Assembly (NCBI GenBank): GCA_001657395.1
Contig: LYSY01000001.1
Span: 744,001 to 808,000 of the forward strand
Source: Rhodospirillales bacterium BBD 1991-14
GTDB lineage: Bacteria > Pseudomonadota > Alphaproteobacteria > Kiloniellales > Kiloniellaceae
Length of the DNA stretch: 64,000 bases
Reading direction: 5' to 3'
Position numbers and translations under genes: made by a program. Of this stretch, positions 28,600 through 41,380 are shown one piece after another (within the stretch, counting starts at the first letter, position 1; every line of letters starts with the position of its first letter). The notes below the pieces were generated by a model. That model searched no databases. It was given only the letters and a program-made list of their open reading frames with translations, and was not told the DNA's origin.

Positions 28600-29802
28600 T
28601 TAGGCCCGGCCGCCCCGTTCTTCAAGCAGCCTGGTTGCGGTCTCCCGCGCGCGGTCATCGGCCTCCTCAACGCCCTCCAGGGACGTCAGGGGCGTACTGG
28701 GGTGGCGCTCCAGGGTCTCCTCGACCACCGCGGCGATCTCCACGAAGCCGATCTGTCCCGCGAGGAACGCGGCCACGGCGACCTCGTTGGCTGCGTTGAG
28801 CGTGGTCGCGGCCGTGCCCCCGGCCCGGAGCGCGGCGCGCGCCAGGGCCAGGGCGGGAAACCGCTGGGGATCGGGTGCTTCGAAATCCAGCCTTGCGATG
28901 GCGGCCAGGTCCAGGCGGTCCACCGGGGTCGCCATGCGCTCAGGCCAGGCCAGGGCATAGGCGATCGGGGTTCGCATGTCCGGCTGCCCCAGCTGCGCCA
29001 GGACCGATCCGTCAACGTAGGACACCATGGAATGGATTACCGATTGCGGATGAACCAGGATGTCGATGCGATCCTCCGGCATCTCGAAGAGGTGATGCGC
29101 TTCGATGAGCTCAAGGCCCTTGTTCATCATGGTCGCCGAATCAACGGAGATCTTGGCCCCCATGTCCCAGTTCGGATGAGCCACCGCCTGTTCCGGGGTC
29201 ACGGCCCCCATCTCTTCCAGCGACCAGGAGCGAAAGGGCCCGCCCGAGGCGGTCAGCACAAGGCGGTCCACGGTCTGGCGGTTTTCCAGGTCGAGGACCT
29301 GAAAGATGGCGTTGTGCTCGGAGTCCACAGGCAGGAGCTGCGCATCGCAGCGTGTCACCTCGCCGGTCATAAGGCCCCCGGCGCAGACCAGGGTTTCCTT
29401 GTTGGCGAGCCCGACCACGCGGCCCTGGCGGATCGCCGACAGAGTGGGCGCCAGCCCGGCCGCGCCGACAATGGCGGCCATGACCCAGTCACAGGGCCGG
29501 GCCGCGGCCTCGGCGACCGCCGCCGGCCCCGCGGCGGCCTCAATGCCGCTGCCGCTGAGCGCCTCCTTCAGGTCCGCGTAGCAGGTTTCGTCAGCCACGA
29601 CGGCCAGCCGGGCACCGAAACGCTTTGCCTGAAGTGCCAGACGGGAAACCGAACGGTTCGCGGTCAGGGCCTCGATCTGAAAGGCTTCGGGATTGCGCTC
29701 GACAAGGTCCAGGGTGCTGCAACCGATGGATCCGGTCGACCCCAGGACTGTCAGGCGCTTGGGCTGGGTCGCGGTTTTCAGGGAGGGCGTTGCCAAGGAC
29801 AT
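28600..29802 (-). CDS. dxr: 1-deoxy-D-xylulose-5-phosphate reductoisomerase
   Basis: The 400-residue enzyme makes 2-C-methyl-D-erythritol 4-phosphate, the committed step of the MEP isoprenoid pathway, using NADPH. Signatures: [19 protein letters not shown] near the start, metal-binding [21 protein letters not shown] and [20 protein letters not shown]. The frame is open upstream through cdsA, but the ATG at 29802 gives the family N-terminus and lies 8 bp after the cdsA stop. It supplies precursors used by UppS two genes upstream. Confidence 0.96.
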   Translation of the reverse strand: MSLATPSLKTATQPKRLTVLGSTGSIGCSTLDLVERNPEAFQIEALTANRSVSRLALQAKRFGARLAVVADETCYADLKEALSGSGIEAAAGPAAVAEAAARPCDWVMAAIVGAAGLAPTLSAIRQGRVVGLANKETLVCAGGLMTGEVTRCDAQLLPVDSEHNAIFQVLDLENRQTVDRLVLTASGGPFRSWSLEEMGAVTPEQAVAHPNWDMGAKISVDSATMMNKGLELIEAHHLFEMPEDRIDILVHPQSVIHSMVSYVDGSVLAQLGQPDMRTPIAYALAWPERMATPVDRLDLAAIARLDFEAPDPQRFPALALARAALRAGGTAATTLNAANEVAVAAFLAGQIGFVEIAAVVEETLERHPSTPLTSLEGVEEADDRARETATRLLEERGGRA

Positions 29803-29810
29803 CTGTGATC

Positions 29811-30587
29811 TCAAACCTCTAGGACCCGTACAAACACGAAGACGACGGGCAGCACCGCCAGCAGGCCGTCGACACGATCCAGGATACCACCATGACCGGG
29901 AATCAGGTGACTGGAATCCTTTACCCCGAAATGGCGTTTGCAGAACGACTCCAAAAGGTCGCCGCCCTGCGCCACGACCGCCATCGCGAGGCCGGCCAGA
30001 AACAGCGTGAGCGCTTGCTGATCGAGCCAGGGGGCCGCCAGCGCGCTGACCAGGCCGGCGGCCAGGGCGCCGCCGATCAGGCCGGCCCAGGTCTTGTTCG
30101 GGCTGATCCTCGGCGCCAGCTTCGGCCCGCCGATCCCGCGGCCCGCGAAATAGGCGCCGATATCCACCGTCCAAACCACCGCCAGGATCCAGAAGATCAG
30201 TGTGCGCCCCTGCTCCGGCATATGTCTCAACCAGAGGAAGGATACCACCGCGAGCCCTATATAGAGCGTGCCCGCGGCGAACCACAGCGCCTGGCGCCGG
30301 TGCAGCAGGAGGTTCACCAAAAGCACCGCGAGCGTGCCGATCAGCAACTCCAAAAGGACGTATTGGGAGACGTCGAAAGCGAACGACAACGGCAATGCGA
30401 TCAGCACGAGGATGACAAGATATCCGCCCGGAAGGAGTCTGCCGCCGGCGCAGAGCCGTGCCCATTCCCACCCCATCAGGCCGGCGGCGACGAACATCAA
30501 AGCATCCAGCCAGAGGCCGCCGACATAGATATCCACCAGCACCAGCGGCGCCAGCACCAGCGCGGAGAGGATGCGGACTTTCAACAA
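29811..30587 (-). CDS. cdsA: Phosphatidate cytidylyltransferase
   Basis: The 258-residue polytopic inner-membrane enzyme makes CDP-diacylglycerol from phosphatidate and CTP, the branch point of phospholipid synthesis. Many TM segments start at residue 4 ([20 protein letters not shown]). The CDP-alcohol-type signature is in the C-terminal half: [15 protein letters not shown] followed by [18 protein letters not shown] and [14 protein letters not shown]. It lies between uppS (9 bp) and dxr (8 bp), a tightly packed set. Confidence 0.95.
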   Translation of the reverse strand: MLKVRILSALVLAPLVLVDIYVGGLWLDALMFVAAGLMGWEWARLCAGGRLLPGGYLVILVLIALPLSFAFDVSQYVLLELLIGTLAVLLVNLLLHRRQALWFAAGTLYIGLAVVSFLWLRHMPEQGRTLIFWILAVVWTVDIGAYFAGRGIGGPKLAPRISPNKTWAGLIGGALAAGLVSALAAPWLDQQALTLFLAGLAMAVVAQGGDLLESFCKRHFGVKDSSHLIPGHGGILDRVDGLLAVLPVVFVFVRVLEV

Positions 30588-30596
30588 GCCCGCTGC

Positions 30597-31334
30597 CTAT
30601 TGGGATTCGGCGGCGGCGCCGTAACGGCGGTCGCGGCGGAGGTATTCCTCAACGGCGGCCATCAGATCGGCCTCTTCGAAGTCCGGCCAGAGCTTGTCGA
30701 CAAAGACCAATTCGCTGTAGGCCGCCTGCCACAGGAGAAAGTTGCTGAGGCGCTGCTCGCCGGAGGTCCGGATCAGAAGGTCGGGATCGGGAATCCCGGC
30801 CGTCAGCAGTCCCCGGGCGAAGAGATCCTCATCGATCATCGCCGGGTCAAGCCGACCTGCGGCTGCCTCCTCGGCCAAGCGGCGTGCAGTGGCGGCGATC
30901 TCCTGGCGGCTGCCGTAGCTGAGGGCAATTATCAGGTTCAGCCCGGTGTTGTCCCTGGTGCGCGCCTCCGCATCGTCGATCAGGCGGGCGATGTCGCCGG
31001 GCAGGCGATCCCTCTCCCCGATGACAAGCAAGCGGATGCCTCTCTCGTGCAGTTCCGCCAGTTCGCTCTGCAGGTAGCGGCGCAGCAAGCCCATGAGGTC
31101 TTCGACCTCGGTCATCGGGCGCCGCCAGTTCTCGGACGAGAAGCCGTAAAGGGTGAGATAGGGAATACCCATCTCCGCTGCGCCGGCTATGCAGCGGCGT
31201 ACGGCCTCGGCGCCCTGGCGATGGCCCAGCGTGCGCGGCAGGCCGCGCGCGTTCGCCCAACGCCCGTTTCCGTCCATAATGATCGCCACGTGCTGTGGCA
31301 GCGCCGGGGCGGCTGAGAGGCGAGACTCATCCAT
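30597..31334 (-). CDS. uppS: Isoprenyl transferase (undecaprenyl diphosphate synthase)
   Basis: The 245-residue cis-prenyltransferase extends farnesyl diphosphate with isopentenyl diphosphate to the C55 carrier for peptidoglycan and LPS assembly. The diagnostic start is [20 protein letters not shown] with the catalytic Asp. Others are [49 protein letters not shown] and [12 protein letters not shown]. It starts 5 bp after frr and precedes cdsA. Confidence 0.96.
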   Translation of the reverse strand: MDESRLSAAPALPQHVAIIMDGNGRWANARGLPRTLGHRQGAEAVRRCIAGAAEMGIPYLTLYGFSSENWRRPMTEVEDLMGLLRRYLQSELAELHERGIRLLVIGERDRLPGDIARLIDDAEARTRDNTGLNLIIALSYGSRQEIAATARRLAEEAAAGRLDPAMIDEDLFARGLLTAGIPDPDLLIRTSGEQRLSNFLLWQAAYSELVFVDKLWPDFEEADLMAAVEEYLRRDRRYGAAAESQ

Positions 31335-31339
31335 CGCAA

Positions 31340-31897
31340 TCAGACCTGGAGTATCTCCTCTTCCTTCTGCGCGAGGGTGTCATCGACCTTCTTGATGTGG
31401 CTGTCCGTCAGGGTCTGGATCTCTTCCGACCACTGGTGATGCTCGTCTTTGGAGATTTCGGAGTCCTTTTCCATCTTCTTGAGCATCTCCATGCCGTCGC
31501 GGCGCACATTGCGGACGGCAACCCGCGCCTGCTCGGCATACTTGCCCGCAATCTTCGTCATCTCGACGCGCCGCTCCTCTGAGAGCGGTGGAATGGGCAC
31601 GCGGACAAGCTGTCCGTCGGTAGCGGGATTGAGGCCCAGACCCGAGTCGCGGATCGCCCTTTCCACGGCACCCACAAGACTGCGGTCCCAGACCTGAACG
31701 GTCACCATGCGCGGCTCCGGCACCGAGATGCTGCCAACCTGGTTCATCGGCGTTGCGGCGCCATAGGCATCCACGGTGATCGGCTCCAGGAGGCCGGCTG
31801 AGGCACGGCCGGTCCTGAGCCCGGCGAACTCCTTGTGCAGGGCATCGATGGCGCCGTCCATCCGGCGCTTGATGCCGCTTAGGTCTGGGTCTGCCAC
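31340..31897 (-). CDS. frr: Ribosome recycling factor
   Basis: The 185-residue factor splits the post-termination ribosome with EF-G. It has the standard length and tRNA-mimic layout: a helical bundle starting [20 protein letters not shown], a domain II hinge, and the C-terminal helix with [17 protein letters not shown]. The invariant RTGRAS loop is present. It lies 3 bp after pyrH, the near-universal pairing. Confidence 0.97.
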   Translation of the reverse strand: MADPDLSGIKRRMDGAIDALHKEFAGLRTGRASAGLLEPITVDAYGAATPMNQVGSISVPEPRMVTVQVWDRSLVGAVERAIRDSGLGLNPATDGQLVRVPIPPLSEERRVEMTKIAGKYAEQARVAVRNVRRDGMEMLKKMEKDSEISKDEHHQWSEEIQTLTDSHIKKVDDTLAQKEEEILQV

Positions 31898-31900
31898 GTC

Positions 31901-32647
31901 TTAGTCCTCGTTTCTCACCAATGTATAGCGCCCGTTGCCGGCCAGGACCTCGGCGAAAGCTCCCGGCCGATAGATCGAAAAGACCAGGATCGGGATCTTG
32001 TTCTCGCGGGCCAGAGAGATGGCCGCATGATCCATCACCCCCAGGTCGTCGGTCAGCACGGTCATGTAGTCCAGGCGCTCGTAGCGCGTCGCATCCGGCG
32101 ACTTCTCCGGATCGGCATCGTAGACGCCGTCGACCTTGGTCCCCTTCAGCAGGACGTCGCACCCCATCTCCGAGGCCCTGAGGGCTGCCGCTGTGTCGGT
32201 CGTGAAATAGGGGTTTCCGGTGCCGGCCGCAAAGATGACAACGCGGCCCTTTTCCATGTGCCGCTCCGCGCGCCGGCGGATGTAAGGCTCGGCGATCGTG
32301 TCCATCGGAATGGCCGACTGGACGCGGGTATCGACGCCGATCTGCTCCAGGGCGTTCTGCAGGGCCAGCGCGTTTATTACCGTCGCCAGCATTCCCATAT
32401 AGTCGGCCGAGGCCCGTTCCATGCCTGCAGCCGCGACCGAGACGCCGCGGAAAATGTTTCCGCCGCCGACCACGAGGCAGACGTCGACGCCCAGGGCCCT
32501 GACCTCGCCCACGTCTCGGGCGATCTGGGCCACCATGTCCTTGTCCATGCCATACTCGCGATCACCCATCAGGGCTTCGCCGGAGATCTTCAACAGCACG
32601 CGCTTGTAGCGCGGTGCGGGGTGCAGCTGGGTTTGCGTCTCAGACAT
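31901..32647 (-). CDS. pyrH: UMP kinase
   Basis: The 248-residue hexameric amino-acid-kinase-fold enzyme phosphorylates UMP to UDP. Motifs: [58 protein letters not shown] and a C-terminal region binding GTP/UTP effectors. The reading frame is open far upstream, across the 12-bp repeats, but [16 protein letters not shown] at 32647 is the expected start, with AGAGG just before it. It has its own predicted promoter at 32762-32790, separating it from rpsB-tsf. Confidence 0.96.
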   Translation of the reverse strand: MSETQTQLHPAPRYKRVLLKISGEALMGDREYGMDKDMVAQIARDVGEVRALGVDVCLVVGGGNIFRGVSVAAAGMERASADYMGMLATVINALALQNALEQIGVDTRVQSAIPMDTIAEPYIRRRAERHMEKGRVVIFAAGTGNPYFTTDTAAALRASEMGCDVLLKGTKVDGVYDADPEKSPDATRYERLDYMTVLTDDLGVMDHAAISLARENKIPILVFSIYRPGAFAEVLAGNGRYTLVRNED

Positions 32648-32761
32648 GAGCCTCTGTGGAGCCTTGCGACGGGTAGGTGTCGGCGGGAATGAAGCGGGCC
32701 GTATGGTAATGCGCCCAGGGCCTTCGCGCCAGTGGCCCGAGGCCCCCGGAGGCGGGAGAAA

Positions 32762-32790
32762 TCTATAGCCGAGAAAGCTATGCGCGACAA
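32762..32790 (-). promoter_or_regulatory. pyrH promoter
   Basis: On minus: TTGTCG (32790-32785), 17 bp, TATAGA (32767-32762). Four to five matches per hexamer with ideal spacing. The leader would be about 108 nt. It suggests that pyrH-frr-uppS-cdsA-dxr form an operon separate from rpsB-tsf. Confidence 0.6.
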
Positions 32791-32825
32791 TTGTGACTAA
32801 ACAGCGGCGCTGTAAAGGGCGCGCG

Positions 32826-32885
32826 CCAGAGCCCATACCTGAGGCTACACCAGAGCCTACACCAGAGCCTACGCCAGGGCCTGCC
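32826..32885. repeat. Five 12-bp tandem repeats between tsf and pyrH
   Basis: Units on plus: CCAGAGCCCATA, CCTGAGGCTACA, CCAGAGCCTACA, CCAGAGCCTACG, CCAGGGCCTGCC. On minus the phase reads as Gly-Val-Gly-Ser-type repeats in the open frame upstream of pyrH, but they lie upstream of the pyrH promoter and are unlikely to be translated. Confidence 0.8.
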
Positions 32886-32886
32886 C

Positions 32887-32911
32887 CGGGCCCGCCCTGA
32901 CGGAGGGCCCG
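32887..32911 (-). terminator. GC-rich hairpin downstream of tsf
   Basis: CGGGCCC (32887-32893) and GGGCCCG (32905-32911) are perfect 7-bp complements; an alternative inner stem GCCCT/AGGGC exists. It starts about 33 nt after the tsf stop. It has no U-tract, so it may need Rho or act only as 3' protection. Confidence 0.35.
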
Positions 32912-32943
32912 GAAGGGCAGCGCAGGAAGCCGAGGAGCCGTGT

Positions 32944-33870
32944 TTAGCCGCCGAGGGTGGCTGCCACTTCCGCGGCGAAATCGGCTTCTTCCCGTTCGAC
33001 GCCCTCACCAAGCTGGAAGCGGTGGAATCCGGCAATCTTGACCGGAGCACCGGCGTCCTTCGCTGCAGCTTCCAGCACCTTGGAGACCTTGTTCTCGCCG
33101 TCGATGACGAAGACCTGCTCCAGCAGGCAGACCTCCTCGTAGAACTTCCGCAGGCGGCCCTCGACCATCTTTTCGATGATTTCCTCGGGTTTGCCGCTGG
33201 CACGGGCCTGCTCGCTGAGTACGCTGCGCTCGCGCTCCAGGGACGATGCGTCGACGCCGTCGCGGTCCACGGCCAGCGGCTGGGCCGCGGCGACATGCAT
33301 GGCAAGCTGACGCCCAAGGGCCTCCAGCTTGGCCGTGTCGCCCTCGGATTCCAGACCGACCAGGACGCCGATCTTGCCGAGCCCCGGTGCCGTCTGATTG
33401 TGGATGTAAGAGCAGACCACGCCCTTGCCCACGGAAATCCCTGCGCTGCGCCGCAGGGCCATGTTCTCGCCGATCTTGGCGATCATGTTGGTCAACTCGT
33501 CGGCGACGGCGTTGCCGGTGGACGGAAAACTCGCCGCCTTGACCTGTTCCAGATCGCCGCCGACGCCGAGGGCGATCTGGGCGCAACTGCGCACGAAATC
33601 CTGAAAGGTCTCGTTGCGGGCAACGAAATCGGTCTCGGAGTTCACCTCCACCACTGCACCGGCGGTTCCTTCGGACGCGACTCCGACAAGCCCCTCTGCT
33701 GCCACGCGGCCTGCCTTCTTGGCCGCAGCGGCCAGCCCCTTCTTGCGCAGCCAGTCGACCGCAGCCTCCAGATCGCCGTCCGTCTCGGTCAGCGCCTTCT
33801 TGCAGTCCATCATCCCCGCGCCGGAGGATTCGCGCAGCTCCTTCACGAGTGCCGCGGTAATCTGAGCCAT
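32944..33870 (-). CDS. tsf: Translation elongation factor Ts
   Basis: The 308-residue factor recycles EF-Tu by exchanging GDP. Signatures: an N-terminal UBA-like segment with [20 protein letters not shown], and [13 protein letters not shown] for EF-Tu contact. The two C-terminal subdomains follow, with the coiled-coil insert. AAGGGA lies about 10 nt before the ATG. It follows rpsB after 86 bp, the conserved S2-Ts pair. Confidence 0.97.
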   Translation of the reverse strand: MAQITAALVKELRESSGAGMMDCKKALTETDGDLEAAVDWLRKKGLAAAAKKAGRVAAEGLVGVASEGTAGAVVEVNSETDFVARNETFQDFVRSCAQIALGVGGDLEQVKAASFPSTGNAVADELTNMIAKIGENMALRRSAGISVGKGVVCSYIHNQTAPGLGKIGVLVGLESEGDTAKLEALGRQLAMHVAAAQPLAVDRDGVDASSLERERSVLSEQARASGKPEEIIEKMVEGRLRKFYEEVCLLEQVFVIDGENKVSKVLEAAAKDAGAPVKIAGFHRFQLGEGVEREEADFAAEVAATLGG

Positions 33871-33956
33871 GACTCGTTCCCTTTTCTTGGAGTCCAGTGT
33901 CGCCTGAAAGCCCGGCGGCGGGCGCCGCCGGGACCGATCCTCAAGTACCGAAAGCC

Positions 33957-34853
33957 TCAGCCGCCTGTGGTGGCTTCCTTGGGCGCCTCGCTCTCAGAGG
34001 CGGCCTCGGCCGCTCCGGTGACGGGCTCTGCAGTGGCTTCCGGCGCTGCTTCCGGTGCCGCTTCTGCAGGCGCCGCGGCCGGCGCCTCGCCGGCTGCCGG
34101 CGCTTCGGGCAGGACCTCCACGGGGGCCTCTTCCGCTGCCCCGGCGTCACCGCCGGTCGCCGTGAGCTCGGCCTGAATGCCGTCCAGGACCGCATCGGCG
34201 ATCAGATCGCAGTAGAGGCTGATGGCGCGCAGCGCATCGTCGTTTCCGGGGACCGGGAAGGTCACGCCCTTGGGATCCGAGTTGGAGTCCAGGACACCGA
34301 TGACGGGGATATTCAGGTTCGTGGCCTCGTCGACGGCGATGTGCTCCTTGTTGGTGTCGATCACGAAGATGACGTCCGGCAGCCCGCCCATCTCCTTGAT
34401 CCCGCCAAGGGCGCGCTCCAGCTTGTCGCGCTCGCGGGTCAGGTTAAGCAGTTCCTTCTTGGTCAGCCCGATGTGTTCTTCAGCGAGCTGGTCCTCGACC
34501 GTGCGAAGCCGCTTGATGGAGTTGGAGATGGTCTTCCAGTTGGTCAGCATGCCGCCCAGCCAGCGGTGGTTCACATAGTACTGACCGCAGCGCTTGGCCG
34601 CCTCGGCCACCTTTTCGCTCGCCTGACGCTTGGTGCCGACGAAGAGCACGCGGCCGCCGCCGGCCACGATGTCGCGCACTGCGACAAGGGCCTGGTTCAG
34701 CAGCGGCAGGGTCTGCTCCAGATCGATGATGTGAACGCCGTTGCGGGCCCCGAAAATGAACGGGGCCATGCGCGGATTCCAGCGGCGGGTGGTATGTCCA
34801 AAGTGGACGCCAGCTTCCAACAGCTGACGCATCGAGGGGCTCGGAAGCGCCAT
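33957..34853 (-). CDS. rpsB: 30S ribosomal protein S2
   Basis: The 298-residue protein is longer than the roughly 240 residues of E. coli S2. The core reads [15 protein letters not shown]-like ([20 protein letters not shown]) through the coiled-coil region and [21 protein letters not shown]. The last about 60 residues are a low-complexity Ala/Glu/Pro-rich acidic tail (from about 235). Such tails are common in alphaproteobacterial S2. GGAGAAG before the ATG is a good ribosome site. It is transcribed with tsf from the promoter at 34998-35026. Confidence 0.97.
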   Translation of the reverse strand: MALPSPSMRQLLEAGVHFGHTTRRWNPRMAPFIFGARNGVHIIDLEQTLPLLNQALVAVRDIVAGGGRVLFVGTKRQASEKVAEAAKRCGQYYVNHRWLGGMLTNWKTISNSIKRLRTVEDQLAEEHIGLTKKELLNLTRERDKLERALGGIKEMGGLPDVIFVIDTNKEHIAVDEATNLNIPVIGVLDSNSDPKGVTFPVPGNDDALRAISLYCDLIADAVLDGIQAELTATGGDAGAAEEAPVEVLPEAPAAGEAPAAAPAEAAPEAAPEATAEPVTGAAEAASESEAPKEATTGG

Positions 34854-34997
34854 GAGATCTTCTCCGGTTGGTCCACCGCGGGCCTGTCATCGGGGCGCTG
34901 CCAAGGTTGGGCCAAGGCAGCGACCTGACACCGGAGCGACGGTCGGGATGTCTCCCCGCCAGCCGCAATGCCCGCGTGTGAGATTGAAAACGTGGGG

Positions 34998-35026
34998 GAT
35001 GTAGCCGTCGGCAGCACAAAAATCAA
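34998..35026 (-). promoter_or_regulatory. rpsB-tsf promoter
   Basis: On minus: TTGATT (35026-35021), 17 bp, TACATC (35003-34998). The leader of about 135 nt before rpsB could hold autoregulatory structure, as S2 represses its own operon in E. coli, but I see no proven fold. Confidence 0.5.
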
Positions 35027-35093
35027 GCACAAACAGGCCGATTCGGCCTCTGCCCACACCCGTCTGCCAGCGCCCCTTTCCCCGCCGCCGGCG

Positions 35094-36257
35094 CTATGGC
35101 CCCGGCCTGCTGCCTGCTCCTGGGGCCAGATAGCGGCCGACGAGAGCCTGAGCGGACTCCTGCATCGCCGCCTCCGCGGCCTTCAGGTCGCCATCGTTGC
35201 TGGCGAATAGGATCGCCATCCTATGTTCCGGCAGGATCAGCATCAGGGCGTACCACATCGTGTTGGAGCCGTTGTGCCACAGCAGCGGCCCCCGCGCGCC
35301 CAGTTCGCCAGGATCGCCCGCCACCCAGCCATAGGCATAGTCCTCCAGCAGGGGCCGGTGCAGGCGCCGAAAAGTCTCGGGCTGCAGTAAGGCGCTTTCG
35401 CCGCGGGGCCCCGCCAGATGCGCCTGCACGAAGCGCGCCCAGTCCTGCAGCGACATGTGCAGCGTGCCCGCCGGCCCCAGGATCGCGTTGTTGTCCGCGT
35501 TGGGGCCTGGGGCGGTTGCCCGTTTCATCAGGCCCAGGACTGTCTGGTGGCCCCAGGGCTGCTCGATGCCGCCGGCCCGGCCCGGCGCCCCGAAACCGGC
35601 GGAGGTGATTCCCAGCGGCGTGAAGACCTCGCGCCGCATCAACTCTTCCCAGGAGGCCCCGGTTGCCTGCTCGGCGACGACGCCGGCCAGGGTATACCCC
35701 ACGTTGGAGTAGAGATGGGCGCTGCGTGGCGGGTGGACCGGCGCTTCCGTGAGGATCCTCATCACCGCCTGCAGCCGCCTGCTCGGGAGTTCGCCGTCAA
35801 CGGGCGGACGCTCGAAGTTGGAGAAGAAGGAGAAGTTCGCCGGCAGGCCGGCCCGGTGGGTCAGGAGGTCCTCCAGCGTGACCGAATGGTAGCCGCTGTG
35901 AATGCTCTCGGTTTGGGCCGGCAGCAGATCGGATAGGGGCGTTGTCCAGTCCAGAACCCCGCGCTCGACCAGGCGGGCGATCATGGTCGCCGTCATGGCC
36001 TTCGTCACCGACCCCAGATGCCAGAGGTCTTCCGTGGTTACAGCGATCGGGTGGCCCTTGCGCCTCAGGCCGACCGCAGCAACCTCTCGAACCTCCCCGT
36101 CCTTCAAAACCAGCCCACCCAGGCCAACGAGACCATGTTTCTCGCGTTGGGCCTCCAGCATCTGCTCCAAAGATGTCGCCTCCACCGGATAGCCTGCGCA
36201 AGGCCAGGCAATGCCCAGCAGGGCAATCGCCAGGATGCGCCGAATGCCCCTCAACAA
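35094..36257 (-). CDS. Beta-lactamase-fold serine hydrolase (class C / esterase EstB-like)
   Basis: The 387-residue exported protein has a signal peptide at residues 1-22 (ILAIALLGIAWPCAG). The penicillin-binding fold motifs are S83-V-T-K86 (SxxK nucleophile and base) and Y183-S-N185 (YxN). A C-terminal LWHNGSN fills the HxG/KTG position. The family includes class C beta-lactamases, D-peptidases and esterases. The His-Asn-Gly third motif points to an esterase or peptidase rather than a resistance enzyme, but this is inference. It is an apparently single gene between rpsB and the DUF2059 gene, both on the same strand. Confidence 0.85.
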   Translation of the reverse strand: MLRGIRRILAIALLGIAWPCAGYPVEATSLEQMLEAQREKHGLVGLGGLVLKDGEVREVAAVGLRRKGHPIAVTTEDLWHLGSVTKAMTATMIARLVERGVLDWTTPLSDLLPAQTESIHSGYHSVTLEDLLTHRAGLPANFSFFSNFERPPVDGELPSRRLQAVMRILTEAPVHPPRSAHLYSNVGYTLAGVVAEQATGASWEELMRREVFTPLGITSAGFGAPGRAGGIEQPWGHQTVLGLMKRATAPGPNADNNAILGPAGTLHMSLQDWARFVQAHLAGPRGESALLQPETFRRLHRPLLEDYAYGWVAGDPGELGARGPLLWHNGSNTMWYALMLILPEHRMAILFASNDGDLKAAEAAMQESAQALVGRYLAPGAGSRPGP

Positions 36258-36333
36258 CGGTGCCCACGGCTGGACGCCCGTTGTCCGGGCGGACAGATGC
36301 CGCAGGCGCCGGAAACTGCAGCGCTCGAGAGCT

Positions 36334-36831
36334 TCAGATCTTGTACCCTTCGTCCTGGAGCTTGGAGATCATGCGTCTGTTGATCTCCTGCCCGACGGCC
36401 ATGCCCCACCGCTGGCCGATCATCATCGACTCTGTGGTCACCTGCGGCAGCTTCTTCACCACGCTGCGACCAACCGGCGTGCGGTAGAAAGCCAGCATGC
36501 CGTCAATCTCCTCTTCGGTGAAGATGCGGTCGTAGACGGGAACGGTCTGTTCGATAAAGGCATCGAGCGATTCCATGAAGGCCGCTTCACCTTCCTTGAT
36601 CACCAAGGCCCAGATCTCCTCCGGAACGTCAGGACGCAGCCTTTTCAAGGTACCGGTGCTCTGCTTGATCGCCAGCGGCAAGACCTCCTGCAGCAGGCTT
36701 TCCATCTGGCTGATCTCCAGCAGGTCTCTGATCTTGTCTGTCTTGTCCTGCGCCTGGGCCGCATGCGCGCCGGCGGCAAGGCCGGTAAACGCGACTGCGA
36801 CCACGAACACTGCCCTCACTGTGCCAAGCAT
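36334..36831 (-). CDS. DUF2059 domain-containing secreted protein
   Basis: The 165-residue protein has a signal peptide (residues 1-28, VFVVAVAFTGLAAGAHAAQAQ). The rest matches the DUF2059 layout: a helical start KTDKIRDLLEISQMESLL, then FTEEEIDGMLAFYRTPVGRSVVKKLP, the motif that defines the family. Function is unknown. The frame stays open upstream through the 15-bp repeats to 37059, but the ATG at 36831, with GAAAGGATC before it, yields the signal peptide and is preferred. It is likely a single gene. Confidence 0.85.
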   Translation of the reverse strand: MLGTVRAVFVVAVAFTGLAAGAHAAQAQDKTDKIRDLLEISQMESLLQEVLPLAIKQSTGTLKRLRPDVPEEIWALVIKEGEAAFMESLDAFIEQTVPVYDRIFTEEEIDGMLAFYRTPVGRSVVKKLPQVTTESMMIGQRWGMAVGQEINRRMISKLQDEGYKI

Positions 36832-36855
36832 GACGTGATCCTTTCCATTGAGGCC

Positions 36856-36945
36856 CTGACCATCGGAGTCCTGACCATCGGAGCCCTGACCATCGGAGCC
36901 CTGACCATCGGAGCCCTGACCATCGGAGCCCTGACCATCGGAGCC
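36856..36945. repeat. Six 15-bp tandem repeats upstream of the DUF2059 gene
   Basis: Six near-identical copies of CTGACCATCGGAGCC (the first has GAGTC) run without gaps. The 15-bp period keeps every frame open: on minus it would read Gly-Ser-Asp-Gly-Gln repeats and on plus Leu-Thr-Ile-Gly-Ala. It lies in the probable 5' leader of the DUF2059 gene, 25 bp before its ATG. Confidence 0.95.
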
Positions 36946-36973
36946 CGGCGTGCCTGGTGCGATGGTTTCGAAA

Positions 36974-36996
36974 TCCGGCACATGAACTGTGCCGGA
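36974..36996 (-). terminator. Hairpin downstream of dnaE (candidate terminator)
   Basis: TCCGGCACA (36974-36982), loop TGAAC, TGTGCCGGA (36988-36996) is a perfect 9-bp stem. On minus it is followed by TTTCG. It lies about 85 nt after the dnaE stop. The short T-run makes it a moderate candidate. Confidence 0.4.
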
Positions 36997-37082
36997 CTTT
37001 GAAAGCTGAATCACACCAGAATCATACATCCAGTGTCCTTGCGATTCCGGAATCCGCACCCGCGAATTTCAGAATCACGGCA

Positions 37083-40544
<3,462 letters not shown>

Positions 40545-40580
40545 TCAAGTCTGCCTCCGGGCCGGGAGTCGCGTCATCGC

Positions 40581-40595
40581 GAACAGGTCGCGAAC
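40581..40595. promoter_or_regulatory. SOS-box-like site upstream of dnaE
   Basis: GAAC (40581-40584), AGGTCGC, GAAC (40592-40595), reading GTTC-N7-GTTC in the gene direction. It has the same form as the lexA operator at 13744 but a GC-rich spacer. It lies in the 110-bp gap between lolD and dnaE. By chance about one or two such sites are expected in 64 kb, so position is the main support. Confidence 0.4.
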
Positions 40596-40654
40596 CCCTG
40601 TGGGTAACTCCGCGCCCTGCCCCGCCCTGCGCCGCCTTGCCCCGGGGGGCTTCA

Positions 40655-41380
40655 TCAGGCTTCGACGATATGCCCGTGCTCCAGGCGCAGGATGCGGTCC
40701 ATGCGCCGGGCGAGGTCCATGTTGTGGGTGGCGATAAGGGCCGCCAGGCGGCCGCTGCGGACCAGCCCGACAAGCTGCGCGAAAACGCCGTCGGCTGTGT
40801 CGGGATCCAGGTTGCCGGTGGGCTCGTCGGCCAGCAGGACAGAGGGATCGTTGGCGAGGCCCCGCGCAATGGCGGCACGCTGCTGCTCGCCGCCCGAAAG
40901 GCGGGCGGGCCGGTGGTCCGCGCGCGGCGTGAGGCCGACGGAGTCCAAAAGCGCTGCAGCACGGGCTTTCGCATCCGACCGCCCCGCCCCGGCGATCATC
41001 TGCGGCAGGATCACATTCTCCAGGGCCGAAAATTCCGGCAGCAGGTGGTGGTACTGATAGACAAAGCCGATGGCCCGGCGGCGCAGCGCCGTGCGCGCAT
41101 TGTCGGAAAGCTTCAGGCAGGGTTCGCCATCGATCAGCACTTCGCCATCGTCCGGCTTCTCCAGCAGGCCGGCGATGTGCAGCAGCGTCGATTTGCCGGC
41201 ACCGGACGGGCCGACCAGTGCCACCATCTCCCCTGCTCGCAGCGCGAAGGAGGCGTCGTTCAACACCTCCAACGCGTTGCGGCCCTGCCGGAAGACACGC
41301 TTGACCTGCCGCAGTTCCAGGTTCGGGGCCGCATTCCCGCCACGCGTTCCAGCGGCAGCGCTCTTTGAGGCCTCATTCAT
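40655..41380 (-). CDS. lolD: LolD-type lipoprotein-releasing ABC transporter ATPase
   Basis: The 241-residue ATPase powers release of outer-membrane lipoproteins from the inner membrane to LolA. Motifs: Walker [14 protein letters not shown]-loop [17 protein letters not shown], signature [16 protein letters not shown], Walker [13 protein letters not shown] and the H-loop IATHNMDLA. The LPEFSALEN segment is typical of LolD and MacB relatives. It overlaps lolC by 8 bp. Confidence 0.94.
   Translation of the reverse strand: MNEASKSAAAGTRGGNAAPNLELRQVKRVFRQGRNALEVLNDASFALRAGEMVALVGPSGAGKSTLLHIAGLLEKPDDGEVLIDGEPCLKLSDNARTALRRRAIGFVYQYHHLLPEFSALENVILPQMIAGAGRSDAKARAAALLDSVGLTPRADHRPARLSGGEQQRAAIARGLANDPSVLLADEPTGNLDPDTADGVFAQLVGLVRSGRLAALIATHNMDLARRMDRILRLEHGHIVEA

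Noticed and set aside
28460-28600. TTGACA (on minus) between dxr and rseP as a promoter
   Set aside because: No acceptable -10 hexamer at 16-18 bp; an internal promoter for rseP-bamA remains possible but is unsupported.
36211-37002. 263-codon plus-strand frame with Leu-Thr-Ile-Gly-Ala repeats, resembling pentapeptide repeats
   Set aside because: Only six units, produced by a 15-bp DNA minisatellite. The rest is antisense to the DUF2059 gene and has no ribosome site.
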